NCBI RefSeq assembly: GCF_004345005.1
Contig: NZ_SMMX01000020.1
Location: forward strand, 1-50,827
DNA length: 50,827 nt
Source of the DNA: Extibacter muris
Lineage (GTDB): Bacteria; Bacillota; Clostridia; Lachnospirales; Lachnospiraceae
Direction of reading: 5' to 3'
A program made the position numbers and the translations under genes. The notes beneath the pieces are model-generated. The model was given only the letters and a program-made list of their open reading frames with translations. It had not been told where the DNA came from and ran no database searches. This document shows, piece after piece, positions 23,640 through 31,852 of this stretch. The stretch's first letter is position 1. The number at the start of each line of letters is the position of its first letter.

Positions 23640-23718
23640 AGGGGACACCCTAAAACGAATTGGGGACGGGGTTTTTTGAAAAAAACCCCGTCCCCAACCG
23701 CGTTTTAGGGTGTCCCCT
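23640..23718. repeat. Palindromic repeat, copy 3 (complete)
   Basis: Outer 18-bp perfect arms (23640-23657 with 23701-23718, AGGGGACACCC side) and an inner TTGGGGACGGGG plus T6 stem (23660-23677) pairing with the following A and CCCC block. Only two or three bases between the inner and outer stems are unpaired. It separates the convergent zinc-ribbon and DUF5107 genes and probably terminates both. Confidence 0.88.
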
Positions 23719-23722
23719 ATTT

Positions 23723-26700
23723 TTATTCTGCCAGAGGCAGATGGCATACGGCACCTTGATAATCTGGTTTCGTTGCCAGTATTTTATGTAGAATTTCTGC
23801 AGCCTTTTCCTTTTCTTCCAGGCCGATGTTACCAAGTGCCATGAGATACTGGCAGTATATATCATTGCGTTCTTTGATGTTTTCCGGGAACACTTCTATT
23901 TCTGGAAGCGATACGGCAAAATAATCATAAGTCACGTTGTCGAATATATGCTTTTCGCCAAATGCCAGGAGCTGATGATAGCATTTCCTTGCCGCAGCCC
24001 TGTTGCCAAGCTCCTCGTTTGCCAGTCCCTGATAGAGTATCGTGTCGGAGGGCTGGTCATTATAATACAGCACGCTGGACGGCTCCTCCAGGCCCGTGGA
24101 CGCTTTCTCGAAGTATGACCGGGCGGTCGTGCTGTCACCCTTTGCCTTATAAGCCATGCCGAGATAATAGTCTGCCATGTTATCCTGGACGTTGGGAAGT
24201 TTCCCTTCTCCTAGATTCTCGGGATATGCTTTCGTCGCATCCAGCAGGCAGATTGCCTCGTCATAAGAAGCATCTGCCAGAAGCTTAAGCGCCTTCTGCG
24301 TGAGCGCGTAGCGGTACTGGGTGCTGACCTTGCCTTCACCGCCTTCCCACGGATGGAACTTGTGGCCGTTCAGGCAGTCGAGCGCCTTATCGTACTGGCC
24401 CGTATTGTTTAACAGCGTGATATACTCCACATAAAGTGCGTCACGGTATTCCACAAGCTCAAGGTGGGCACCAAGGAGCGCAAGCCTGTCTTCGGCAGAT
24501 ACCCCGGCCCTTGCCCGAAGCTGGTCATATTCCAGAAGGAAGCGGGAGCTGGAAGGATCTAGTGAGCATGCTTTCGCCATACATTCCAGTGCTTTCCCAA
24601 TATCATTCTGCCTGTTGTAATATGCGATTGCAAGGTTCCGCCAGTTCATGCCGAAGCCTGGCGCCTTTTCGGCAGCAGATTCCCAATGGCTGACTGCTTT
24701 CTCGTACTGCTTCTTGTCATACAGGAGGCATCCAAGGTAATAGTGGGCAAAAGGTGCATCCTCAAGCAGGCGGACGGCGCTTTCCAGTATAAGCACTTCC
24801 TCAGGGCGGTTCGGGAAGCAGTAGCTGGAATCGGCAGCTTCGCCGAGCTGATGCATCCTGGCAGCCTCGCCCATCTCTCCCTTCAGCTCATAGATGTATC
24901 CTTTATAATAAGGAAGCATCGGAGAGCTGTCGGCGCAGGAGTCCAGTATGGCAAAGGCATCTTCATAGAAACCGGCTTTCATATAATCGAGTGCCAGCTC
25001 CAGATAGTTATGGGCGGGCTCGCGCATCTTGGACTTCCACTCGGAAAGGTCATTGCGTCGCAGCGCACATTCGTACAGTGTTCCCATGTCCAGCGGGTCG
25101 ATAGAACGGCTCTCCGCAATCAGCGGCTCATTGTCTTCAGACAGCATACGAAGGATTGCCGCCTTCAATGTACGGGCTTTCATATTGTGCCAGCCTCGGA
25201 TGAGAGAATTATCGATAAATTCAAGCGCCTGCCGGTACTCGCCCTTGCGGCAGGAGAGGCAGGCCAGCCAGTAATAACCGGCTCCTTGTGTCTCATAGCT
25301 CCATGTGGATTTGTAGAAAGCATCATAAGCCGCCTGCACGTCGCCGGTCATGACAAGTGCCAGGCCGAGGTTGAAATAGCTCTCACCATAGTATGGATTC
25401 GGGTTCTTCCACGTCTGCTTCTCAATCGCCTTCTTAAAGCAACCGATACTTGCCGCAAAGCTGCCACGTCTGTACAGTAGAAGCCCATACCCATTGTTCA
25501 GACGCATATCAGACGGATCGCGTCTCAGCCCTTCTGCATAATAATCTTCCGGGGCGAGCGTGGCGTGGCGGTACTGTTCGAGATGGAGCGCCCCCAGATA
25601 TAGCTCCTCCGTAGTCTTAAGCTCTTCCGGAGGAAGAAGAGGTTCCGCCGGCTCCGGCGTCGGCTCCAGCTCCTGCACTTCGTGGGTATGAGAGACAAGC
25701 TCATAACCTTCTGCGTCAGATAAGGTGACAGTTACCCCTTCGAGACTTTTAAGAGCTGTGTCAAAGGCCACGTCATAATACTGTGCCGGCGTGAAATCCG
25801 CCCTGTCGCTAAAAAGAGTCTCATCCTCCTTCTTAACAGAGACTACGGCATTTTCAAAGGTTCCTGAAGTGTAGGCTTTGAGCAGGCATTTGCCGTTATC
25901 AAGGTCGATGCTGACCGCTGCGTCTTTTGTGGCATTCTTTACGCGTCCCACATGCTTGTAAGGCATGAAATACTGGGTAAATGTCTTCTCTTCATATGGC
26001 TTCAGCCAGGTAAAATCAGGCTGGTTGTCGGCGTAGACACCTGTCATCAATTCAATATAAGGTCCGTCGGTCTCTGTCAGGCTGCGGTCCCATGCCTGGC
26101 CGAAGTCGCTGTTGCCCCATGTCCACTGCTTCTTACCTGGGGATATGTGATGGTCGGCTACGTGAAGCAGGCCGGCATCCACCTGTTCGTCAAAGTTTCC
26201 GATAAAATCATAGTCGGAATGTGCTGCCATATAAGAAGTAGGAACCTTTATATTGCGGTAGCAAGAGATATCGATTCCCTCAGAATAGTCGTATTTATAG
26301 TATTCGCCGGTCGCGACAGGGAAGGTGGACACCGCACGCTTGCCATGGTCCATGACGGCATGGACGTCCGGCGGGAATACAGAGTATGTATAATCATTCA
26401 CAGGTACAGCGGGATTGGCCCACCAGAGAAAGGTCTGAGGCGTATCTGTCCGGTTGAACAGACGGCCTTTGATCTCGATATAAGCCTTGCCGGGACGGAG
26501 CGTAAAAGAAGCCATTCCCTTTGTCCCGTACATCTTGTCTATCTCGCTTACATATACAGTAGAAGAACCGTCGGCATTTTCTTCCCAGTGGCAGTCTGTA
26601 GGAGAATAGGTAGTAGGGCGGTGGTGCTGCGGCCAGTTGAACTCGATGCCTCCGGATATCCATGGTCCGGTCAGCCCCACAAGGGCCGGTTTGATCACAT

Positions 26701-26995
26701 GGTTATAATATACGAAGTCATAGTTGTTCGTCTTGTCCAGTGCACGCTGGATACGGCCTCCAAGCTCAGGAAGCACCATGACGAGCAGATAGTCGTTCTC
26801 CAGATAGACGGCCCGGTATGCCACATCCTCCTTTTCATCAGATATCTTTTCCGTCACCGGGAGGGGATAGACCTTTCCCGTACTTCCCTGGTAAGCACGG
26901 TTTTCAATAAATAATGGACTTTTCTCTGCCGGATATACTTTGTAGGTGGGAATTGTCACCGTCTCTTCCCACACGTGGACCTTGTCAAACATCAT
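23723..26995 (-). CDS. DUF5107 / TPR protein (about 1090 aa)
   Basis: The start at 26995 (MMFDKVHVWEETVTIPTY) has AAAGGAGAA upstream; the frame continues 24 codons further but without a site. Residues about 1-430 form a beta-rich domain with LPELGGRIQRALDKTNNYDFVYYN, GLTGPWISGGIEFNWPQHHRPTTY and FLWWANPAVPVNDYT, which is DUF5107, a fold related to galactose-mutarotase/beta-supersandwich enzymes. The rest (about 480-1090) is a solenoid of TPR-like repeats (NNGYGLLLYRRGSFAASIGCFKKAIE, ESYFNLGLALVMTGDVQAAYDAF, AHYYLGCLLYDKKQYEKAVSHWESA). No signal peptide is present, so it is cytosolic. The catalytic role is not established to my knowledge; sugar or glycoside processing is likely from the fold and from the neighbouring AraC regulator and dehydrogenase. 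Confidence 0.85.
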   Translation of the reverse strand: MMFDKVHVWEETVTIPTYKVYPAEKSPLFIENRAYQGSTGKVYPLPVTEKISDEKEDVAYRAVYLENDYLLVMVLPELGGRIQRALDKTNNYDFVYYNHVIKPALVGLTGPWISGGIEFNWPQHHRPTTYSPTDCHWEENADGSSTVYVSEIDKMYGTKGMASFTLRPGKAYIEIKGRLFNRTDTPQTFLWWANPAVPVNDYTYSVFPPDVHAVMDHGKRAVSTFPVATGEYYKYDYSEGIDISCYRNIKVPTSYMAAHSDYDFIGNFDEQVDAGLLHVADHHISPGKKQWTWGNSDFGQAWDRSLTETDGPYIELMTGVYADNQPDFTWLKPYEEKTFTQYFMPYKHVGRVKNATKDAAVSIDLDNGKCLLKAYTSGTFENAVVSVKKEDETLFSDRADFTPAQYYDVAFDTALKSLEGVTVTLSDAEGYELVSHTHEVQELEPTPEPAEPLLPPEELKTTEELYLGALHLEQYRHATLAPEDYYAEGLRRDPSDMRLNNGYGLLLYRRGSFAASIGCFKKAIEKQTWKNPNPYYGESYFNLGLALVMTGDVQAAYDAFYKSTWSYETQGAGYYWLACLSCRKGEYRQALEFIDNSLIRGWHNMKARTLKAAILRMLSEDNEPLIAESRSIDPLDMGTLYECALRRNDLSEWKSKMREPAHNYLELALDYMKAGFYEDAFAILDSCADSSPMLPYYKGYIYELKGEMGEAARMHQLGEAADSSYCFPNRPEEVLILESAVRLLEDAPFAHYYLGCLLYDKKQYEKAVSHWESAAEKAPGFGMNWRNLAIAYYNRQNDIGKALECMAKACSLDPSSSRFLLEYDQLRARAGVSAEDRLALLGAHLELVEYRDALYVEYITLLNNTGQYDKALDCLNGHKFHPWEGGEGKVSTQYRYALTQKALKLLADASYDEAICLLDATKAYPENLGEGKLPNVQDNMADYYLGMAYKAKGDSTTARSYFEKASTGLEEPSSVLYYNDQPSDTILYQGLANEELGNRAAARKCYHQLLAFGEKHIFDNVTYDYFAVSLPEIEVFPENIKERNDIYCQYLMALGNIGLEEKEKAAEILHKILATKPDYQGAVCHLPLAE

Positions 26996-27106
26996 TTTAA
27001 TTCTCCTTTCATATAAATCAGTCGCAGGCTGCATGTTCCTTGTGTTTCTCTGTGTCCAGAGTATCATAACGTGCGGTGTGTTAAAATGACATAAATGATA
27101 AAAAGA

Positions 27107-27135
27107 TGGACAATATTGTGCCGGGAGAATATAAT
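27107..27135 (+). promoter_or_regulatory. Promoter of the AraC-type regulator gene
   Basis: TGGACA (27107-27112), 17 bases, TATAAT (27130-27135), 55 bases before the ATG at 27190. Confidence 0.6.
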
Positions 27136-27189
27136 GGAGCCAAATAATATGGCAAAAGCTATGTGTAAATGAGGAGGTTATAGGACAGG

Positions 27190-28077
27190 ATGAATGATAT
27201 ATCCGGCAAAGCAGATGGATTTAAAGATGAAAAATATATTATCATTCCGACCGAATCTTTTGCTGACTATGCGGCGCATCCGCTCGTGCGCACGATATAT
27301 CCGACGGATGTGGGATTCTTTCCGAGGGCGCGAGCCCATTACCGGGAACGTGAGGATGGGGCGGAACAGTATATCCTCATCTATTGTACAGAAGGCAAAG
27401 GGATAATAGAGGTGGAAGACCAGGTGTACCATATCGGCCATTCGGACGCATTCTGCATCCCCAAGGGCAGGCGGCACAGATATTATGCAGACCAGGAAGA
27501 CCCGTGGAGCATACTGTGGGCCCACTTCAAGGGAGAGGATTCAGGATATTATCCCTTGGAGGAATGCCGGATCGTACATATGAATTCCAGACAGAGCGAC
27601 AACCGTATGATGGTTCTGTTCAAGCTGCTGTTCCGTGTACTGGAGCGCAATTATACGATTGGCAACTTCATCTATATCTCACAGGTGCTATCCCTGATAC
27701 TGTCTGAGATATATTACAGGGAAAAGACGGATGAGAGTACGGTGCAGGACCGGCATGTGACGATGGTTATCCGGTTCATGTACCAGAATCTGAGAAGAAG
27801 CCTGACGCTGGAAGAGATATCCGAAGAAGTGCAGTTGTCCAAAAGTTATCTGAATACGATATTCAAGACGCAGACAGGGCATTCGCCGGTGGAATTCTTC
27901 ATCCATCTGAAGATGCAGGAGGCGTGCAAGCTGCTGAAGGCAACGGACATGTATATCTATGAGGTGGGATTGGAACTTGGATATGAAGACCAGTATTATT
28001 TTTCCAGGATATTTAAAAAAGTGGTGGGAATGTCGCCGAGAGATTATAAAAACGGGGATTACTTCTATTGCGAATAG
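27190..28077 (+). CDS. AraC-family transcriptional regulator
   Basis: 295 residues: an N-terminal cupin-like ligand domain (YILIYCTEGKGIIEVEDQVYHIGHSDAFCIPKGRRHRYYAD) and a C-terminal double HTH (LTLEEISEEVQLSKSYLNTIFKTQTGHSPVEFF and IYEVGLELGYEDQYYFSRIFKKVVGMSPRDYK). This is the common sugar-responsive AraC type, usually an activator. AGGAGG at 27173 precedes the ATG by 11 bases. It is divergent from the DUF5107 gene and upstream of a dehydrogenase operon, so it likely controls both. A TTTGCCTC/GAGGCAAA hairpin (28112-28135) follows the stop. Confidence 0.9.
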   Translation: MNDISGKADGFKDEKYIIIPTESFADYAAHPLVRTIYPTDVGFFPRARAHYREREDGAEQYILIYCTEGKGIIEVEDQVYHIGHSDAFCIPKGRRHRYYADQEDPWSILWAHFKGEDSGYYPLEECRIVHMNSRQSDNRMMVLFKLLFRVLERNYTIGNFIYISQVLSLILSEIYYREKTDESTVQDRHVTMVIRFMYQNLRRSLTLEEISEEVQLSKSYLNTIFKTQTGHSPVEFFIHLKMQEACKLLKATDMYIYEVGLELGYEDQYYFSRIFKKVVGMSPRDYKNGDYFYCE

Positions 28078-28111
28078 GAAAGAAATAAACTGAATTGCCC
28101 TGTACTTAGAC

Positions 28112-28135
28112 TTTGCCTCTGTATGACGAGGCAAA
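28112..28135 (+). terminator. Hairpin after the AraC gene
   Basis: TTTGCCTC (28112-28119) and GAGGCAAA (28128-28135) form a perfect 8-bp stem with an eight-base loop; no strong T-run follows. Confidence 0.5.
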
Positions 28136-28193
28136 ACGTATAGAATGATTGGAGAAGTGTAATATAGTCCATCAAAAGATAACATATGGAATT

Positions 28194-28260
28194 TTGCATG
28201 CGAAAGAATGATGTTATAATCCGTATAAGAACTTAAACGGATTGAACCGCTGATGTTCCA
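28194..28260 (+). promoter_or_regulatory. Promoter and GAAC-N7-GTTC element before the dehydrogenase at 28319
   Basis: TTGCAT (28194-28199) and an extended -10, TGTTATAAT with TATAAT at 28215-28220 (spacer 15, or 16 from TTTGCA). Just downstream lies TTGAACCGCTGATGTTCCA (28242-28260), nearly the same as the palindrome at 20498-20516, in the expected leader. Confidence 0.5.
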
Positions 28261-28318
28261 TGGAGTACAGATGTGAGTAACATGATTCCGGTCGATGCAA
28301 AAACAGGAGGGAACGAAG

Positions 28319-29383
28319 ATGAGTGAGAAGATTCCAGAAATGATGTCAGGGATGAAGCTTCCGGGCGGAGCTAAAGTACAGCCGGTCACATGTGATGTGC
28401 CAAAGCCGGGTCCGGGGCAGGTGCTTTTAAAGATGAAGGCTGCCAGCCTGTGTGGAAGTGATCTGAAGTATATCTATTTTGAACACACGGATAAGACCGG
28501 CGGCGCCAGATACGATGATGTCATCGCCGGACATGAGCCGAGCGGGCAGGTCGTGGCTGTCGGAGACAAGGTGGATGATTTTAAAGAAGGAGACCGCGTG
28601 GTCGTATACCACATCCAGGGCTGCGGATACTGTGACGAGTGCCGCAAAGGCTTCTATATCAACTGCCAGCAGCCGGAGAGAAGAGCGTACGGCTGGCAGA
28701 GGGACGGCGCGCTGGCGGAATATATGGTTGCAGATGCCGGCACATGCATCCACCTGCCGGATTTCCTGACTTATGAAGACGGTGCTATGATAGCTTGCGG
28801 ATTTGGCACCGCTTACCAGGGACTCTTAAGAGCCAATGTATCCGGCAATGACAGGGTGCTTGTCATGGGGCTTGGCCCGGTAGGCCAGGCAGCCCTTATT
28901 CTGGCCAAGGCACTTGGGGCGCAGACGGTTGGCGTAGATATCTCGGAGGAACGGATGGAGATGGCCAGGGCAATCGGGGCAGATGAAGTCCTTCCGGGTG
29001 ATGACGATGTGGTAGAAAACATTATGAAGCTCACCGGCGGCAAAGGTGTTGAGGTGGCGGTAGACTGCTCCGGCAGCAGCATCGGACGTCACAGATGCCT
29101 GGAGGCGGCCAGGATGTGGGGGAACGTCGTATTTCTCGGAGAGCAGGGAACCGTGACGTTTGAGCCAAGCCCGCTTCTGCTGCACAAGAATCTTACACTC
29201 CACGGCTCCTGGGTGACATCAGTAGGTAATATGGAGAAACTTGTAGAACTGCTCGACAGGAAGAAGATCCACCCGAGCCAGATTATCACGCACCGCTTCC
29301 CGCTGAAGGAGACAGACAAAGCGTTTGAAGTATTTGCGACTGGCAGGACAGGTAAAGTATGTATCAACCACGAGATGGAATAA
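28319..29383 (+). CDS. Zinc-dependent alcohol/polyol dehydrogenase (MDR family)
   Basis: 354 residues. Catalytic zinc: SLCGSD and AGHEP; structural zinc: GCGYCDECRKGFYINC; cofactor loop: VMGLGPVG. The start at 28319 follows AGGAGG (28305-28310) by eight bases; the frame also opens at 28295. This sequence is less like sorbitol dehydrogenase than the enzymes at 290 and 31853: it has an IGxH-free N-terminal extension, GFGTAYQGLLRA, and SWVTSVGNMEKLVELL near the end. It is probably an NAD-linked oxidoreductase of a sugar or inositol-like alcohol. It is followed within 15 bases by the M24-fold gene, which suggests a shared pathway. Confidence 0.85.
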   Translation: MSEKIPEMMSGMKLPGGAKVQPVTCDVPKPGPGQVLLKMKAASLCGSDLKYIYFEHTDKTGGARYDDVIAGHEPSGQVVAVGDKVDDFKEGDRVVVYHIQGCGYCDECRKGFYINCQQPERRAYGWQRDGALAEYMVADAGTCIHLPDFLTYEDGAMIACGFGTAYQGLLRANVSGNDRVLVMGLGPVGQAALILAKALGAQTVGVDISEERMEMARAIGADEVLPGDDDVVENIMKLTGGKGVEVAVDCSGSSIGRHRCLEAARMWGNVVFLGEQGTVTFEPSPLLLHKNLTLHGSWVTSVGNMEKLVELLDRKKIHPSQIITHRFPLKETDKAFEVFATGRTGKVCINHEME

Positions 29384-29397
29384 AAGAGGGGCAGATT

Positions 29398-30471
29398 ATG
29401 GAGGCAGTAGAACGGATCAGGAAATGGCTTGAAGAACACGAGTATGACGGTGTGCTTCTGAACCGGAGGGATAACTATGCCTGGGTCAGCAAAGGAGCCA
29501 AAAGCAATGTGGTGACCAACAGCGAAAATGGCGTAGCCTACTATGCCATAAGACGGGACGGCATCGACCTGCTGGCGGACAGCAGCGACCTTCACCGCAT
29601 GGACACGGAGCAGAACCCGCTCGGGGCTGCCCCGGTACTTCTGCCATGGTATGAATCCGTGGAAACGCAGATAAAAGACTACATAGGCGGGAGACGGTTT
29701 GCTTCAGACACGGGTACAGCGGGTACGGCAAATGTACAGGAAGAGCTGGTAAAGCTGCGCCTGAGGCTCACGGAAGAGGAAGTGGGACGCTATGAAACGG
29801 CCGGCAGACTCTGCGCGGACATCGTCGAAGGAGTCTGCATGGATGCAAGGCCGGGCATGACGGAAAACGATGTGGCGGATCTGCTCAGATGCCGCTGCAT
29901 CCGGCACGGAGTAAGCCCGGATTGTGTACTTGCTGGTGCCGATGAGCGCATCCTGACATACCGTCATCCGGTTCCGACCGGAAAGAAGATAGAGGATTGC
30001 CTGATGGTCGTCCTCGGTGGCGAAATATACGGCCTGAACACAAGCCTGACGAGGATGGTGTATTTTGTCCCGGTGCCGGCAGAGATAAAGGAGCGTTACG
30101 AAAAGACGCAGTATATCTTTGCATGCATGCAGACGATGATGCGGGACGGTATGCCTTATAAAGAATACTTTGAGAAAGTAAAGGCATTATACGCAGAGGC
30201 CGGGTATGACGGCGAGTGGAAGATGCATCATCAGGGAGGGCCCACCGGATATGCATGCCGGGAGTTCATCCCGGTCCCCCGCGATGAGCGGACAATCTAT
30301 GAAGGCCAGGCTTACGCGTGGAATCCCACGATTCTCGGTACAAAGTGCGAGGAGACGACCTATCTCGGGCCTGATGGAATAAAGATACTGTCCAGGTCTT
30401 CTGACTGGCCACGAAGAACCATCGATACGCCACATGGAATGATAGAAGTGGCGGAAATACTGGAAAGATAG
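29398..30471 (+). CDS. M24-fold (creatinase/prolidase-like) protein lacking metal ligands
   Basis: 357 residues. The N-terminal creatinase-type domain and the pita-bread C-terminal domain are recognisable: PGMTENDVADLLRCRCIRHGV, LGGEIYGLNTSLTRM (204-220), MHHQGGPTGY (276-285) and the last WNPTILGTKCEET (308-320). In metal-dependent M24 peptidases the two Asp of VDxG and SDITR, a His and two Glu hold the metals. Here the Asp positions are Val205 and Ser216 and the first Glu is Asn309, so at least three of five ligands are gone. Creatinase is a known metal-free member of this fold, so a C-N hydrolase or other non-peptidase role is plausible. AGAGGGG precedes the ATG at 29398. It is second in the dehydrogenase operon and ends in a hairpin. 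Confidence 0.78.
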   Translation: MEAVERIRKWLEEHEYDGVLLNRRDNYAWVSKGAKSNVVTNSENGVAYYAIRRDGIDLLADSSDLHRMDTEQNPLGAAPVLLPWYESVETQIKDYIGGRRFASDTGTAGTANVQEELVKLRLRLTEEEVGRYETAGRLCADIVEGVCMDARPGMTENDVADLLRCRCIRHGVSPDCVLAGADERILTYRHPVPTGKKIEDCLMVVLGGEIYGLNTSLTRMVYFVPVPAEIKERYEKTQYIFACMQTMMRDGMPYKEYFEKVKALYAEAGYDGEWKMHHQGGPTGYACREFIPVPRDERTIYEGQAYAWNPTILGTKCEETTYLGPDGIKILSRSSDWPRRTIDTPHGMIEVAEILER

Positions 30472-30493
30472 CCCGGTGATATGCCGGGCTATC
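30467..30493 (+). terminator. Terminator hairpin overlapping the M24-gene stop
   Basis: GATAGCCCGG (30467-30476) pairs perfectly with CCGGGCTATC (30484-30493); the stop codon TAG lies inside the left arm. No long T-run follows. Confidence 0.6.
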
Positions 30494-30536
30494 TGGCAAA
30501 TTCACCAAATTCTTTAGCTGTGTCGAAAATTATATG

Positions 30537-30604
30537 TTGACTTTTTCCTATAAAATGGTAATATTATACTTAATTAAGGACTTTATTAAATACTTTAATA
30601 AAGT
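30537..30604 (+). promoter_or_regulatory. Promoter and perfect palindromic operator of the first ROK regulator
   Basis: TTGACT (30537-30542), 16 bases, TAATAT (30559-30564). Just downstream, ACTTTATTAAA (30580-30590) and TTTAATAAAGT (30594-30604) are perfect 11-bp inverted arms three bases apart. ROK repressors bind AT-rich palindromes of this general shape, so autoregulation is likely. Confidence 0.6.
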
Positions 30605-30653
30605 TTTGGCGAAAAGGGCGCGTATAATAGAATATAGTGAAAAGGAGGGGTGG

Positions 30654-31829
30654 ATGGTGATACAGAGAACAAACAACTCAGAGGTGAAAAAGCTGAACCG
30701 GAACCGCGTTTTTCGTTATATAAACAGTAAGAACAGAACTTCTATGCCGGATATTGCTGCCGCGCTTGACATGAGCGGACCTACAGTGCTGCAGATAGTG
30801 AAAGAGCTGAGGGAGGCACATGTCATATGCGAAGCCGGAGAATTTGAATCGACAGGCGGAAGGAAGGCGAAGGCGCTTGCAGCAGTGAGGGATGCCAGAT
30901 ATGCAGTGGGAATTGAGATAACCCGGAACCATATCGGGATGGTCCTGACGGATATGACCGAGACTGTGCTGAAGCATAATCGAATGCGGAAAGCTTTTAC
31001 ATATGAAGATGAGTATTTCAAGCAGCTTGGAGCGGCGCTGGAAGAGTTCCTCGGAGAGGACAAAGCGGTGCGGGATAAGATCGCAGGCGTGGGGATATCG
31101 GTCCCTTCCATCGTGGACAGCACCGAGAACCACATCACTTATTCGAGGGCGCTGGATCTGTATGATATAGACGGGGAGGTGTTCTCCCGCCATATTCCGT
31201 ATCCGTGCGTGTTGATTAATGATGCCAATGCCGCGGCGGCGACTGAGTGTATTGCGGACAGGCAGCTGGAGAGCATGATATACCTGTCCCTGAGCAATAC
31301 GGTGGGCGGTGCGGTCGTGTTCCGCCAGGAGAACGGACAGGAGGAGCCGGGCAGCCCTCTGGGCAGCGTGTTTGAGAATATGTATATCGGGAAGCACTGG
31401 CATAGCGGAGAATTCGGGCATATGATCATACATCCCGGAGGCAAGACATGCTACTGCGGCAAAAAGGGCTGTGTCGATGCATACTGTTCCGCGCTTTGTC
31501 TGGCGGAATATGCAGACGGATATCTGGAACGCTTTTTTGACAGGATGGAAGATGGGGATCTTGAACTTGTGAAAGTATGGGAAGATTATCTGGACGACCT
31601 GGCTATCACGGTCGATAACCTGAGGATGTGTTTTGACTGTGACATAGTGCTCGGCGGTTATGTCGGGAGCTTAATCGGCCCATATATCAAGGAGCTGCAG
31701 AAAAAGGTGGCGGAAAAGAATATCTTCGAGGGCGGCGGGGCTTATGTCCGTGCGTGCAGATATCAAAAAGCTGCATCCGCTTTGGGAGCAGCGGTCTATT
31801 ACATTGAAAACTTTATAAATTCAATATAG
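30654..31829 (+). CDS. ROK-family transcriptional regulator (XylR/NagC type)
   Basis: 391 residues: an N-terminal winged helix (NRNRVFRYINSKNRTSMPDIAAALDMSGPTVLQIVKELREA), then a sugar-kinase-like domain with VGISVPSIVD, LSNTVGGAVV and the ROK zinc motif HSGEFGHMIIHPGGKTCYCGKKGCVDAYCS. It probably represses polyol genes and is released by a free sugar. AAGGAGGGG (30642-30650) supports ATG 30654 or the following GTG 30657; the track further upstream is the operator region. It lies directly before a polyol dehydrogenase (31853) and resembles the ROK protein at 37819 along its length, so the two are probably paralogues. Confidence 0.9.
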   Translation: MVIQRTNNSEVKKLNRNRVFRYINSKNRTSMPDIAAALDMSGPTVLQIVKELREAHVICEAGEFESTGGRKAKALAAVRDARYAVGIEITRNHIGMVLTDMTETVLKHNRMRKAFTYEDEYFKQLGAALEEFLGEDKAVRDKIAGVGISVPSIVDSTENHITYSRALDLYDIDGEVFSRHIPYPCVLINDANAAAATECIADRQLESMIYLSLSNTVGGAVVFRQENGQEEPGSPLGSVFENMYIGKHWHSGEFGHMIIHPGGKTCYCGKKGCVDAYCSALCLAEYADGYLERFFDRMEDGDLELVKVWEDYLDDLAITVDNLRMCFDCDIVLGGYVGSLIGPYIKELQKKVAEKNIFEGGGAYVRACRYQKAASALGAAVYYIENFINSI

Positions 31830-31852
31830 ATAAGGAAAAGGAGCAGAAGAAG

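Noticed and set aside
21914-23718. Composite transposon or integrated element
   Set aside because: There is no transposase, integrase or target-site duplication that I can see. Only repeat-flanked AT-rich cargo is claimed.
24686-26914. Plus-strand frames of 264 and 320 residues
   Set aside because: Both lie antisense inside the DUF5107-TPR gene and have no ribosome binding site or family features.
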